From assembly GCA_964402405.1 (NCBI GenBank), contig CAYOCE010000004.1, positions 1 to 46,500 on the forward strand: a stretch of DNA of 46,500 nt. The letters run 5' to 3'. Positions 18,393-26,882 of this stretch are shown here, piece after piece. Under the pieces are notes generated by a model. It searched no databases and was not told the origin of the DNA. It saw only the letters and a program-made list of their open reading frames with translations. The translations under genes and the position numbers were made by a program. The DNA is from CAYOCE01 sp964402405 (GTDB lineage Bacteria; Pseudomonadota; Alphaproteobacteria; UBA7879). Every line of letters starts with the position of its first letter. Within the stretch, counting starts at the first letter, position 1.

Positions 18393-18755
18393 ATGACCTA
18401 TAATGAAAATAATGTTTTTCATAAAATACTAACGGGAGAGATCCCTTGCAAAAAGGTATACGAAGATTCCCACGTGCTCGCTTTTTATGATATCAATCCC
18501 GAAGCGTTGCATCATGTTATCGTCATTCCCAAAGGACGATACGTATCTTTTGATGATTTTGCCGCCCATGCCCCAGATCACGAAATCACCACTTTTATTC
18601 GGGCTATTCATAAGATTGCAAAGGATTTGGGAATTTCAACAGATGGATATCGCCTTGTTAGCAATCATGGAAAGAATGCGAATCAAGAGGTTCCCCATTT
18701 CCATGTGCATCTACTAGGGGGTGAGCCCTTAGGACGCAAAATCGTTAAAGAATAA
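18393..18755 (+). CDS. HIT family protein (histidine triad nucleotide-binding)
   Basis: 120 residues. The start at 18393 has GGAG 6 nt upstream and gives the N-terminus MTYNENNVFHKILTGEIPCK that HIT proteins of the HINT branch normally show; ATGs at 18372 and 18378 are in frame but lie before the Shine-Dalgarno sequence. The catalytic histidine triad HFHVHLL is present near the C-terminus, and PEALHHVIVIPKGRY matches the conserved central part. HINT-type enzymes hydrolyse purine nucleoside phosphoramidates and aminoacyl-adenylates. It lies 13 nt ahead of prmA and is probably cotranscribed with it and the aminopeptidase. Confidence 0.94.
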   Translation: MTYNENNVFHKILTGEIPCKKVYEDSHVLAFYDINPEALHHVIVIPKGRYVSFDDFAAHAPDHEITTFIRAIHKIAKDLGISTDGYRLVSNHGKNANQEVPHFHVHLLGGEPLGRKIVKE

Positions 18756-18768
18756 GGAAAAATTTATC

Positions 18769-19668
18769 ATGACATTCAACACTGCTCCTATTCTTTTTTG
18801 GCGTATTCGTTTTGATACCTCCGAACGAGACGTTCCTTTTTACGCCAATGCGTTAGAGGACTTGGGGGGATCCATTGCTTATTTTACCGTGGATGATGAA
18901 ACTTGGACCGTTGAGGTCACTCTTGAAATCTCAAAAAATCCCGATTTAAATCAGAAGGTTATTCAAGAAAAATTAGACCAACTTTGGCCAATCTATGATC
19001 TTGCTCCTCCAGCAAAAATTGTGATTGAAAGTGTTCCTGAAAAAGATTGGCTGCGGGATAATTTGCTAAGTTTTCCGCCCCTCACCATTGGGAAATTTTT
19101 CATTTATGGATCCCATTTTAAAGGCGATATCCCCGTGGGTAAACTGCCTCTTGAGATCAATGCCGCTTTGGCATTTGGCAGTGGCGAACACGCTTCGACC
19201 CAGGGATGTTTGATCGCCATGTCTGAACTTTCAGATCACAAAAAGTTTTCTAGGTGCTTAGATATGGGATGTGGATCAGGTATCTTAGCAATGGCTGCAG
19301 CAAAACTATGGCAAAGCAAAACGCTGGCTTGTGATATGGATCCTGCTTCGTGTAAAACAACCACCGAAAATGTGCATCATCATCACTTAGATTCTTTAAT
19401 TGAAGTACGTCTAAGTGATGGGTACAAATCTTTAAAAAAAGACGAACAATTTGATTTGATTGCGGCAAACATTTTGGCAGGCCCTCTTTCGGAAATGGCA
19501 CCGGATCTTAGAAAACATATCCTTCCTGGGGGATTTATTATCTTAGCCGGGTTGTTAGAGCGCCAGGCTGGGATGGTGACCAAGGCCCATGAAGCCCAAG
19601 GTCTAGAATTATATAAACAACTCAATATTGAGGGATGGTCGACGCTGATTTTAACATTCAACGGGTAG
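18769..19668 (+). CDS. prmA: ribosomal protein L11 methyltransferase
   Basis: SAM-dependent methyltransferase that trimethylates L11. The 299-residue length is usual. Landmarks: AFGSGEHASTQGCL (family FGTGxHxTT), the SAM-binding motif LDMGCGSGILAMAAAK near 164-179, CDMDP for the adenosine ribose contact, and NILAGPL as the catalytic motif IV. It begins 13 nt after the HIT gene and ends 10 nt before the aminopeptidase P gene, suggesting a three-gene operon. The prmA-aminopeptidase P pairing also occurs in other alphaproteobacteria as far as I recall. Confidence 0.95.
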   Translation: MTFNTAPILFWRIRFDTSERDVPFYANALEDLGGSIAYFTVDDETWTVEVTLEISKNPDLNQKVIQEKLDQLWPIYDLAPPAKIVIESVPEKDWLRDNLLSFPPLTIGKFFIYGSHFKGDIPVGKLPLEINAALAFGSGEHASTQGCLIAMSELSDHKKFSRCLDMGCGSGILAMAAAKLWQSKTLACDMDPASCKTTTENVHHHHLDSLIEVRLSDGYKSLKKDEQFDLIAANILAGPLSEMAPDLRKHILPGGFIILAGLLERQAGMVTKAHEAQGLELYKQLNIEGWSTLILTFNG

Positions 19669-19678
19669 GAGGAATTTC

Positions 19679-21466
19679 ATGTTGCAAAATATCCCCAATA
19701 AGATCGCAGCCTTACGTCAGGAGTTAGGTAAGCTAGGCATTAATGGATTCTTTCAAACACTGGCAGATGAATATCACAATGAATATACACCTGAGTACGC
19801 AAAACGTATTCAATGGGTGTCTGGGTTTTTGGGATCCGTCGGAATGTTTGTGCAGATACCCAATCGTACCGCTCTATTTGTAGATTCAAGGTATACTCTT
19901 CAAGCTAAAAGAGAGGCCGGACCCCATGGTATTGATATAGAACCTTACGGCTTTGAAAATATTAAAGATTGGATTGCTAAACATCACAAAGGCCCCTTGA
20001 CCATAGGGTTTGACCCCTGGATTTTATCCCATCGAGAATACCTTGATTTATCCAAGATTTTTGAAAATACCTCTATTCAATTACACCCCCTTCCAAAAAA
20101 TCCTATTGATGCTATATGGCATGATCAGCCTGCAAAACCTAACAACCCCATATCTTTGTATGAGATGAAATATGCTGGGAAATCACGCCAAGATAAAATT
20201 AAGCAAATTGCGGATCTCTTGCAGCGCAAAAAAGTAGATGGATTATTCTTGGCGGGCTTGGATTCTATTGCGTGGTTGTTAAATTTACGGGGAACTGATG
20301 TCTTGTATGTTCCTGTTTTCCTAAGTTATTTACTAATGGATCAACAAGGAAATATTATCCTTTTTGCCGATATTAAAAGATTCGCCAAAGAGACGATTCA
20401 GGATTTGGGACCTACCATAAAAATTGTAGACGAAGCTCTATTAGAGACGCATTTGAAAATGTTGGGAAGCCAAAAAAAATGTATTTGGATTTCACCTGCG
20501 ACAACCCCCTATCACATTAGCAAAATCATTCAAGACAATGGCGGTAAATTATATGTTGATTTGGATCCTTGCCAATTACCTAAGGCTATAAAAAATGCCA
20601 CAGAATTAGAAGCAATACGTCAAGGGCATGTTCAAGACGGGGTAGCAATGGTTAAATTTTTAGCCTTTCTGGAGGATAAAATTGGGAAAGAACCCCACAC
20701 AGAATTTTCGCTCGCTTCCCAATTAAATAAATTCCGTTTGGAGACCCCTCTTTGTCTTGACCTTAGCTTTTTTCCTATTTCAGCGGTCGGGCCTAATTCA
20801 ACAGCCCCCCACTATAGACCCTATGAAGATCAGTCATTACTCGTAAACTTAGGAGATATTTACCTTATTGATTCTGGTGGACAATATAAGGGGGCCACCA
20901 CAGATATAACGCGGGTTATTGCCCTTGGGGGAAATCCTACCCCTCAGCAGAAGAAAATTTATACGTTGGTTTTAAAAGGGCATATTACTCTTGCTCGGGC
21001 TCAGTTTCCCAAAGGTACCAGTGGAGTGCAACTAGATACTCTTGCACGATATGCTTTATGGCAGAGGGGGTATAATTATGGACATGGCACGGGGCATGGG
21101 GTCGGATCTTATTTAAGTGTTCATGAGGGCCCCCAAGGCATTTCCTCTAAAAATACGGTTCCTCTTGAGGAGGGAATGGTTTTGTCCAATGAACCAGGAT
21201 GTTATCTGGAAGGAGATTTTGGGGTACGCATTGAAAATGTAGTCATTGTGGTTAAGAGCACAGTAATCCCCTCATCAGAAGAAATGTTCGAATTGGAGAC
21301 AGTAACGCTTGCTCCGTTGGATTGTAATCTGATTGATCGAGATTTATTGGATTTGAATGAAATTGAGTGGATAAATACGTACCACAGACGGGTCTATGCA
21401 ACCCTTAGCCCCTATCTAGATTCAATCCTGGCAAAGTGGTTGAAGGATAAAACGCAAGCGATTTAA
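19679..21466 (+). CDS. Xaa-Pro aminopeptidase (M24B, aminopeptidase P family)
   Basis: Metallopeptidase that removes the N-terminal residue before proline. At 595 residues it is the long, three-domain form similar to eukaryotic XPNPEP1: two creatinase-like domains (about 1-310) followed by the pita-bread catalytic domain. All five metal ligands are visible: Asp in YLIDSGG, Asp in TTDITRV, His in GHGTGHGVG, Glu in SNEPG and Glu in RIENVV. GGAGG precedes the ATG. It ends 5 nt before the convergent histidine kinase stop, with no room for a terminator. With the peptide and amino-acid importers in this window it fits a peptide-scavenging lifestyle. Confidence 0.95.
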   Translation: MLQNIPNKIAALRQELGKLGINGFFQTLADEYHNEYTPEYAKRIQWVSGFLGSVGMFVQIPNRTALFVDSRYTLQAKREAGPHGIDIEPYGFENIKDWIAKHHKGPLTIGFDPWILSHREYLDLSKIFENTSIQLHPLPKNPIDAIWHDQPAKPNNPISLYEMKYAGKSRQDKIKQIADLLQRKKVDGLFLAGLDSIAWLLNLRGTDVLYVPVFLSYLLMDQQGNIILFADIKRFAKETIQDLGPTIKIVDEALLETHLKMLGSQKKCIWISPATTPYHISKIIQDNGGKLYVDLDPCQLPKAIKNATELEAIRQGHVQDGVAMVKFLAFLEDKIGKEPHTEFSLASQLNKFRLETPLCLDLSFFPISAVGPNSTAPHYRPYEDQSLLVNLGDIYLIDSGGQYKGATTDITRVIALGGNPTPQQKKIYTLVLKGHITLARAQFPKGTSGVQLDTLARYALWQRGYNYGHGTGHGVGSYLSVHEGPQGISSKNTVPLEEGMVLSNEPGCYLEGDFGVRIENVVIVVKSTVIPSSEEMFELETVTLAPLDCNLIDRDLLDLNEIEWINTYHRRVYATLSPYLDSILAKWLKDKTQAI

Positions 21467-21471
21467 AGGCC

Positions 21472-23355
21472 CTACGAAAGCAAATAGTGCACGTTGCTTA
21501 CCTTGCTTTCCTTTATATCTGGATCTTCGGGGATATAATTAGGGATATGTATAGGTAGTGTAATAGTCACAACGGTCCCCTCATGACGCTTGGAATGAAG
21601 GTGATATTTACCTTTATGCATCTCAACAACTTTTTTGATAAATCCAGAACTTAATGGGGTAACATTTAAAAATGGTAAACTTTCATTTATTCCTAGGTTA
21701 TGCTGGATGCGATGAATTTCTTCCTCATCCAAACCAAATCCATTATCTTTTATAATGATTTCTGCATACTTTGTATGCTCTTTCGTAACAACCCTAGAAG
21801 ATACCTGTATTTCGCTTAAATTAGGAAGATTATTAATAGATTCATAAATAATCCCCACGACAATTTGCTTAATTTTTAGTTTATCTGCATTTATATTAGG
21901 GATGTTTTCTTGTAAAGAGGTTGATATTTTGATCTTTTTAGAGAATGCTTCTTTTAAGTTAATTTGCACACACTGTTCCAAAAGCTCATTAATATCAAAA
22001 TCTATTAAATCAAGGGAGGTAAATGTTTTATAATTAATTTGTAAGGCAGCAGCTTTGATTTTGTTAATGCAATCAATTTCCTGATCATTGGTTAATTTCA
22101 AATGCTTCCCTTTTGACGAACTGTCTAAAAGAATATCTGTATAATTTAAGATGGTTTTTAAAGGGTGCTCAAAATCTTTGTAAAGGCTTTTAACAAATTC
22201 ATCCTTTGCATGATCAGAAGCACTAGCTATATTTTCTGCCAGCTCTAAGCGCTTTCGATACCTAGCTGTTTTTCTAAAATATCGGTTAACCAGCAATAAT
22301 CCTTTGGCTAAATTATGCATTTCTAAAGAGTTTTGCTTGGGCATTTTCATGTTGGTGTTGCTTGTAGAAATAAGAGATGCATATTTAGACAGTGCAGAAA
22401 TTGGGTTAATAATTATTTTTTTAAAGAAAAAAATGAATACAATACAGAAAACAGCAAGAGTGATAAATTGGTACAATTTTGTTAATACATTATCGTGTAG
22501 TTTTTTTATCCTGTAATCTTCATTATATCCTATAACAACTGTATATGGATAATTTTTTAACTTTTTATATTGAGAATAAGCAACATTATTAATCAGAATA
22601 GGGGTTTCCAGAGATTCTTTTGAACTATTTTCGTGGGAAAAAATAGGATCAAAAACAGACTTGTTTATATTCAAATTTGGAGGGGAAACAATAATATTTC
22701 TATCATTATCTATAATAATAAAATCTATTTTTAGTTTGTCTATTCTTTCTTCTAAGTGAGATCTAAGATTTTTTATTCTAAGCCCCACAAGTAAATATCC
22801 TAAAAATACCTTTTCTGAATTTTCTACACCCATAGCAATCGGTAAAACCACGTCCGTGGTAAATAAACTCCTGGTAAGAGCAGCTGTTTTCAAAACGCCG
22901 GGTTCTTTTTTTGCAGGCTCAAGATACTTTCGATTAGCAATACTAGGAGCATCTTTTCCTAATATTCCATGTCTTCCACTTACTACAACAGCACCAGAGG
23001 GGTCTGCCCAACTGATATAGGATGCTGCCATGGCTCGAATACCTAGCTCTCCAGGGACAGAAAGTTTTCGCGCAATTTCCTCAAGCATTTTCTTGGGTGG
23101 CCCCTTTATCTTGTCAATAGCCCCACTCACATATTTTAAAATAGTAGCGTTTTCTCTAAAAATTTCTTTAAGCTCTCCATGAATTCGAAAGGTCGCAATC
23201 TCCAATGCTGTCTTTCGCTCCATTTTGTAGTTTTCATACGCACTATGATAGTAGAACGCAGACACAGCTAAAATTGACAACAAAATAAATACAAAAAACA
23301 TATAGTAATCTGATAGGGATAAAACTCTAGATCTTAATTTTATTTTTTTCCACAT
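21472..23355 (-). CDS. membrane sensor histidine kinase with degenerate ATP-binding site
   Basis: 627 residues. Membrane helices at about 17-36 and 295-312 bracket a periplasmic sensor of Cache type (AASYISWADPSGAVV, then LFTTDVVLPIAMGV). A HAMP-like linker follows, then the dimerisation/phosphoacceptor region with DEFVKSLYKDFEHPL, whose His397 aligns with the usual H-box histidine. The ATPase domain keeps the G1 box IIIKDNGFGLD (Asp537), but the N-box Asn is replaced by Glu505 (GIIYESINNL) and the G2 box is reduced to SSGFIKK. These sites bind Mg-ATP and the lid, so activity may be lost or altered. It follows the XRE gene by 26 nt and is likely cotranscribed. No response regulator is adjacent. 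The gene is AT-rich. Confidence 0.88.
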   Translation of the reverse strand: MWKKIKLRSRVLSLSDYYMFFVFILLSILAVSAFYYHSAYENYKMERKTALEIATFRIHGELKEIFRENATILKYVSGAIDKIKGPPKKMLEEIARKLSVPGELGIRAMAASYISWADPSGAVVVSGRHGILGKDAPSIANRKYLEPAKKEPGVLKTAALTRSLFTTDVVLPIAMGVENSEKVFLGYLLVGLRIKNLRSHLEERIDKLKIDFIIIDNDRNIIVSPPNLNINKSVFDPIFSHENSSKESLETPILINNVAYSQYKKLKNYPYTVVIGYNEDYRIKKLHDNVLTKLYQFITLAVFCIVFIFFFKKIIINPISALSKYASLISTSNTNMKMPKQNSLEMHNLAKGLLLVNRYFRKTARYRKRLELAENIASASDHAKDEFVKSLYKDFEHPLKTILNYTDILLDSSSKGKHLKLTNDQEIDCINKIKAAALQINYKTFTSLDLIDFDINELLEQCVQINLKEAFSKKIKISTSLQENIPNINADKLKIKQIVVGIIYESINNLPNLSEIQVSSRVVTKEHTKYAEIIIKDNGFGLDEEEIHRIQHNLGINESLPFLNVTPLSSGFIKKVVEMHKGKYHLHSKRHEGTVVTITLPIHIPNYIPEDPDIKESKVSNVHYLLS

Positions 23356-23381
23356 TTCTTATTTTACACTCCAACAATTAC

Positions 23382-23840
23382 CTATAATTTACTCGCCAAC
23401 CATTCTGCAAAATTTTTATCAACCTCATGCTGGTTTTTACTAAGGGAATACTGGTAAACTTCTTTTATTAAGATCATAGCTTGCTCAGCAGAAAGAGAGA
23501 GGTTTTTGGTTTGTAAGGATAGAATTACTGCCGAAACAGTTTTTGAATATAAATCTGCATCCCACGGCGTTTTAGGCAGCTGGACCCCCATTTCTTTTTC
23601 CAGGGAAAAAAGAGAATCTTCTCTTTGTTTAACAGGGCTTCTATTTAGCAGATCATCAAGAGAACAGCCTAGGATATCAGCAATTGCAACCAGGGTTTCT
23701 GAGGTGGGGTTCTTAGAGCTTCCTCTTAAAATATTACCGATGACCCCTCTTTTAAGCCCCGCTTTCTTTTCCAAGGCAGCAGGAGACAGACTTTTTGATT
23801 CCATACGGGTTTTTAATTGTTGTTGAATATTAGGACTCAT
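23382..23840 (-). CDS. XRE family transcriptional regulator
   Basis: 152 residues. The N-terminal Cro/C1-type helix-turn-helix spans about 5-66 (LSPAALEKKAGLKRGVIGNI, then SETLVAIADILGCSLDDLL). The C-terminal half, about 80-150, is helical and unrecognised; it lacks a LexA-like peptidase pattern. The gene is promoter-proximal to the histidine kinase gene. Upstream of its start lie two TTTATAAAC sites 21 bp apart and an opposing promoter, an arrangement expected of an autoregulating repressor. The regulator-plus-kinase pairing, without a receiver domain, is unusual, and the C-terminal region could be the contact surface for the kinase (inference). Confidence 0.88.
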   Translation of the reverse strand: MSPNIQQQLKTRMESKSLSPAALEKKAGLKRGVIGNILRGSSKNPTSETLVAIADILGCSLDDLLNRSPVKQREDSLFSLEKEMGVQLPKTPWDADLYSKTVSAVILSLQTKNLSLSAEQAMILIKEVYQYSLSKNQHEVDKNFAEWLASKL

Positions 23841-23888
23841 TTTAAGTACCCCTTTGATTTTTCTAAAAAATCATTAAATTTTTTACTT

Positions 23889-23939
23889 TTGACATTTTAG
23901 GTGTTGACATTTATAAACCACTCCCTTACGTTTATAAAC
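23889..23939 (+). promoter_or_regulatory. rightward promoter overlapping two palindromic TTTATAAAC sites
   Basis: TTGACA (23889-23894), a 17-nt spacer and TATAAA (23912-23917) form a near-consensus sigma70 promoter directed away from the XRE gene. TTTATAAAC occurs at 23910-23918, covering the -10, and again at 23931-23939, where it is a full palindrome GTTTATAAAC (23930-23939). The 21-bp distance equals two helical turns. A second TTGACATTT lies at 23904-23912. The spacing and position suggest an XRE operator that could repress both directions. Confidence 0.6.
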
Positions 23940-24136
23940 ACTAACCGCCCTAAATTGGTCAGATATAAGTAGAGTAACTATACGTCGATTTGGATAGTAG
24001 TTCAAGGGGCAAAGAAGAAACAGGGTTGATTTTGTAAATAATACAAGAAAAACAGATGACTTATTTAAGTGGGGCTCTTCTCAGGGGTAGAAAATATGCC
24101 TGTACCTCCCCGACAAGAGCAGTTTTATTATAAGTC
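23924..24136 (+). ncRNA. possible structured small RNA
   Basis: The promoter at 23889-23917 would start transcription near 23924, but the nearest rightward gene begins at 24329 and has its own promoter. In between, nested arms fold: GACTTAT (24058-24064) with ATAAGTC (24130-24136), GCTCTT (24074-24079) with AAGAGC (24115-24120), and GGGG (24084-24087) with CCCC (24108-24111). GTTTTATT follows the inner hairpin, so it may also be an intrinsic terminator. I do not recognise 6S, SRP or tmRNA motifs. The 5' and 3' ends are estimates. A further dyad TGTCAACAA/TTGTTTGACA lies at 24149-24172; nothing else is seen up to 24265. Confidence 0.3.
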
Positions 24137-24265
24137 CGCAATGAGACATGTCAACAACCTTTTTGTTTGACACCCCTCTTCAAAACACATGCACCGCCTC
24201 ATCTATGCATAAAACCCCACGATTTTAAGAAGAAAATTTAATAAACTTCAGTCCTTACAATTTTT

Positions 24266-24294
24266 TTGAAATAAAAAATAATTTATGGTAATAT
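24266..24294 (+). promoter_or_regulatory. sigma70-type promoter of the large secreted protein gene
   Basis: TTGAAA (24266-24271) and TAATAT (24289-24294) are separated by 17 nt. Initiation near 24301 would leave a leader of about 28 nt with GGGGG before the ATG at 24329. Confidence 0.6.
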
Positions 24295-24328
24295 AATTAT
24301 AATAATCAAAATATTGGGGGCAAAAAAA

Positions 24329-26080
24329 ATGAAAAAACTTTTCAAGTTATCATTAATAACGTTAGCAAGTTGTATATACTTCTCTAATGCACTATCTATA
24401 CCTAATATCCCCCATCCACAACTAACATCCGAGCGAACAATAGATCAACCAGTAGCTGACCCAGTGGATGATATAGAAGAAAAATTAGCAGAAAATGCAT
24501 TAATAACTTCTACTCTTCAAACAGAAATCAAACCATCTAAGGATCAAACACTCATCGATGGCCAGATAAATAGTCTATTAAGAGCAGTACATCAACCAAC
24601 GGATAATATAAGCCGAATCGTGGCCCTTGTTCTAATTAGGATGCTCCCACATGATTTTGAAACCCAAAAACGACTATATCCTGAAGTTCGGGCACGTTTA
24701 GAAGGCCGTGAAAAAGATATTAATAAACAGAATCTTAGGCATGAACTATATCTAATACAACGTCTTGTCAACATTATGCTCACACTTCCTCCTGAAAAAT
24801 TAAAGCAAATTATTGAAACAACTCAAAATAAGGTGGATAGACTTGTTAGGGATCCCTTCGGTCCTGAGGTTTTGCCATTAATGATCGCTGCCCTTCATAT
24901 TGAAAGCAGAGGTGAGGATTTAGCTAATCAGTGGGTTAGCTCAATTCCTTTACAAACCAGCTCAGATGAAACATATAATTTGTTCGCTAAAGATATTCTA
25001 CTAAGCATGCCTGACCAAGAATTTACGACCTTTGTAAAAAGGTGGCGAGAACTGGGACTAGGGGAGATGCATTGCTCCATTGATGATTTGAAAGAAATTA
25101 TTGATGTAATTAGGAAAGTATCCCACGATCAATGGAAATTGGCTTGTGATCGATTTAAAGACTTGCATATAGAAGGAATAGGAGATAGAGGACGGGTGCG
25201 TATTGCAGAGGCAATATCAAAACTTTCTAAATCTGATTGGGTTCTTTTGTCAACAAAATTGAATGCGTCAAATCATCCTATAACTGGTCAATCCGATGAT
25301 TTTATTAATAGCATTCCTAGGATACTACGCTCACCTCCTAAACATCCAGTAGTTGATATAAGGAATAAATCTGCTACCAGCACGTCATTTGAAGGTGTTA
25401 CTACTAATGGTCCGTCTAGCCCTGTTATGGCAGCAGCAAGTTCACCCCAGCCCTTGATCCAACTACCACAAGCCACAATCTCAATGCCCAAATTTAAAGC
25501 ATTTGATATAAGAGGCAGGAAATTTGGGAGCGCTACATCACCTAAGGAAACGACTGTTATTGAGAGTGACGAAATGAAGATCCTTAAAACACTTATAGCT
25601 ATGCCCAACACACCAGGTAGAGCGACTCCGAGCTTAAAAAAGAATAACCATACTTATTATCTATCAAATTTTAAATGCCCTGATAGCCTCTCTTTGCAGG
25701 GGATGCTTATTTCTATGGATCAATTAAAACACAGAGGATACCCTATGCAAATTATGGGATACAATCCTTGCGAGGGAAATGGGGAAAGTAGCCAAGAAAC
25801 TTGTGTTGTTTGGTCTCCTGATCCTACATTTAATAAAGTAGAGACCATTGTAAATCTTATAGAAGATATGGTAGGAGATCTTGTAAGTGTTTCTGTTCCT
25901 CCTCTGCCTGGAAATGCAACACTTGCATGCACTTATAGCAGAATGGATCATACACCATCAAATGGGATTCCCCCAACATTATCTGTATTACTCAAGACAC
26001 CTAAAAAACCCTGTGAATTTACGAAATCAAATGGCACGCTCTCTTGTTTGAGTTCTATTAAAGATCTGCCATCTGCTTAA
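24329..26080 (+). CDS. hypothetical secreted protein, 583 residues
   Basis: I start at the ATG at 24329, after GGGGGC; the TTG at 24314 lies before that ribosome site. The N-terminus MKKLFKLSLITLASCIYFSN is a signal peptide; LASC could act as a lipobox, otherwise signal peptidase I would cut after SNA, so lipoprotein status is open. Residues about 60-330 are helical and charged, with repeated short segments of the pattern LxxMPxxxF (LLSMPDQEFTTFVKRW and the like). Residues about 340-420 are Ser/Pro/Thr-rich and probably unstructured. The C-terminal 150 residues hold six Cys (FKCPD, NPCEGN, ETCVVW, LACTY, PCEFT, LSCLS), suggesting a disulfide-bonded domain. I do not recognise a family; an envelope or host-directed role is a guess. 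Confidence 0.78.
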   Translation: MKKLFKLSLITLASCIYFSNALSIPNIPHPQLTSERTIDQPVADPVDDIEEKLAENALITSTLQTEIKPSKDQTLIDGQINSLLRAVHQPTDNISRIVALVLIRMLPHDFETQKRLYPEVRARLEGREKDINKQNLRHELYLIQRLVNIMLTLPPEKLKQIIETTQNKVDRLVRDPFGPEVLPLMIAALHIESRGEDLANQWVSSIPLQTSSDETYNLFAKDILLSMPDQEFTTFVKRWRELGLGEMHCSIDDLKEIIDVIRKVSHDQWKLACDRFKDLHIEGIGDRGRVRIAEAISKLSKSDWVLLSTKLNASNHPITGQSDDFINSIPRILRSPPKHPVVDIRNKSATSTSFEGVTTNGPSSPVMAAASSPQPLIQLPQATISMPKFKAFDIRGRKFGSATSPKETTVIESDEMKILKTLIAMPNTPGRATPSLKKNNHTYYLSNFKCPDSLSLQGMLISMDQLKHRGYPMQIMGYNPCEGNGESSQETCVVWSPDPTFNKVETIVNLIEDMVGDLVSVSVPPLPGNATLACTYSRMDHTPSNGIPPTLSVLLKTPKKPCEFTKSNGTLSCLSSIKDLPSA

Positions 26081-26094
26081 ATTACTTCTCTTAT

Positions 26095-26122
26095 AACCCA
26101 TCCCCTATTATGGGGATGGGTT
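26095..26122. terminator. bidirectional hairpin between convergent genes
   Basis: AACCCATCCCC (26095-26105) and GGGGATGGGTT (26112-26122) form a perfect 11-bp stem with a 6-nt loop. It lies 15 nt after the secreted-protein stop and 27 nt from the hpf stop on the opposite strand. The T-run on either side is short, but the position between convergent stops makes a shared terminator the best reading. Confidence 0.75.
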
Positions 26123-26148
26123 ACTCTTATCACTTAATAACGACTCTT

Positions 26149-26739
26149 CTAAGCCTTTTTCATCATTTTGGTGCCATCTGGATCAATCCATCCAATATTG
26201 CCATCTTTTCTAAGATGCACCAAATTCAACCCTCCGTGGGCATTATTATAGAACAAAAGAAAAGTCTTATTGGCAAGATCCATGCGCATCACCGCCTCGC
26301 TAACCGTTAGGTGAGGAATTTCTGTTGACATCTCGGCAACGATACTAGGGTTCAGAGATTCTTCTTTCTCTACCACCTCAAAGTTGCGATAGTCAGAAGA
26401 CAAGACATATTGGAAGGCTCTTTTTTCTTGTTGTTGATGTTTATGGTGGTGAGTTCTCAATCTTGATTTATAGCGTCTTAAAGAACTCTCTAGCTTGTGA
26501 AGAGCCTCATCAAAGGCTTGATACGGCTCGCCATTCTCAGCGCCACCCCGAACTGTAATTCCCTTTCCCACATGGGCAGAAATATCAGAGATAACTCGGT
26601 GGTTTTCCTTTGTAAGCGTTATCTGAACATCAATGGGATGATCAAAATATTTCCCGATGATTTCTTTTCCTTTGGATTCAATATGATTTGTAAAAGCATC
26701 CCCAACTTCCATATGATTTCCCGTAATCGCAATTTTCAT
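26149..26739 (-). CDS. hpf: ribosome hibernation promoting factor, long form
   Basis: 196 residues. The N-terminal S30AE/RaiA domain (about 1-100, MKIAITGNHMEVGDAFTNHI start, then DVQITLTKENHRVISDISAH) binds the 30S decoding region. After a His/Gln-rich linker, the C-terminal domain (about 135-190) has the conserved LTVSEAVMRMDLANKTFLLF and NLVHLRKDGNIGWIDP segments, which mediate 100S ribosome dimer formation in long-form HPF. AAGGAGG lies a few bases before the ATG. In the leader a small dyad ACGCCC/GGGCGT (26775-26792) is visible. The gene stands alone, divergent from the phosphatase gene. rpoN, its frequent neighbour in Proteobacteria, is not here. Confidence 0.95.
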   Translation of the reverse strand: MKIAITGNHMEVGDAFTNHIESKGKEIIGKYFDHPIDVQITLTKENHRVISDISAHVGKGITVRGGAENGEPYQAFDEALHKLESSLRRYKSRLRTHHHKHQQQEKRAFQYVLSSDYRNFEVVEKEESLNPSIVAEMSTEIPHLTVSEAVMRMDLANKTFLLFYNNAHGGLNLVHLRKDGNIGWIDPDGTKMMKKA

Positions 26740-26826
26740 AGTATCCTCCTTTGTAGAACTGTTTAGGACATAATACGCCCCGTCTTGGGCGTCTGCAATA
26801 GCGTGTGCAAAAAAAAATTGCTGTAT

Positions 26827-26856
26827 TTGCTTAATTATGTTAGCATTAGATATATA
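26827..26856 (+). promoter_or_regulatory. probable promoter of the histidine phosphatase gene
   Basis: TTGCTT (26827-26832), 18 nt, then TATATA (26851-26856). Initiation near 26863 leaves a short leader with AGGGAGAG before the ATG at 26883. Confidence 0.4.
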
Positions 26857-26882
26857 ACATAAAAAACTAAAGGGAGAGTCTC

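Noticed and set aside
24058..24136. 4.5S SRP RNA or 6S RNA
   Set aside because: The SRP apical GGAAG loop is missing and the fold lacks the large central bubble in long paired arms expected of 6S RNA; kept only as an unnamed RNA candidate.
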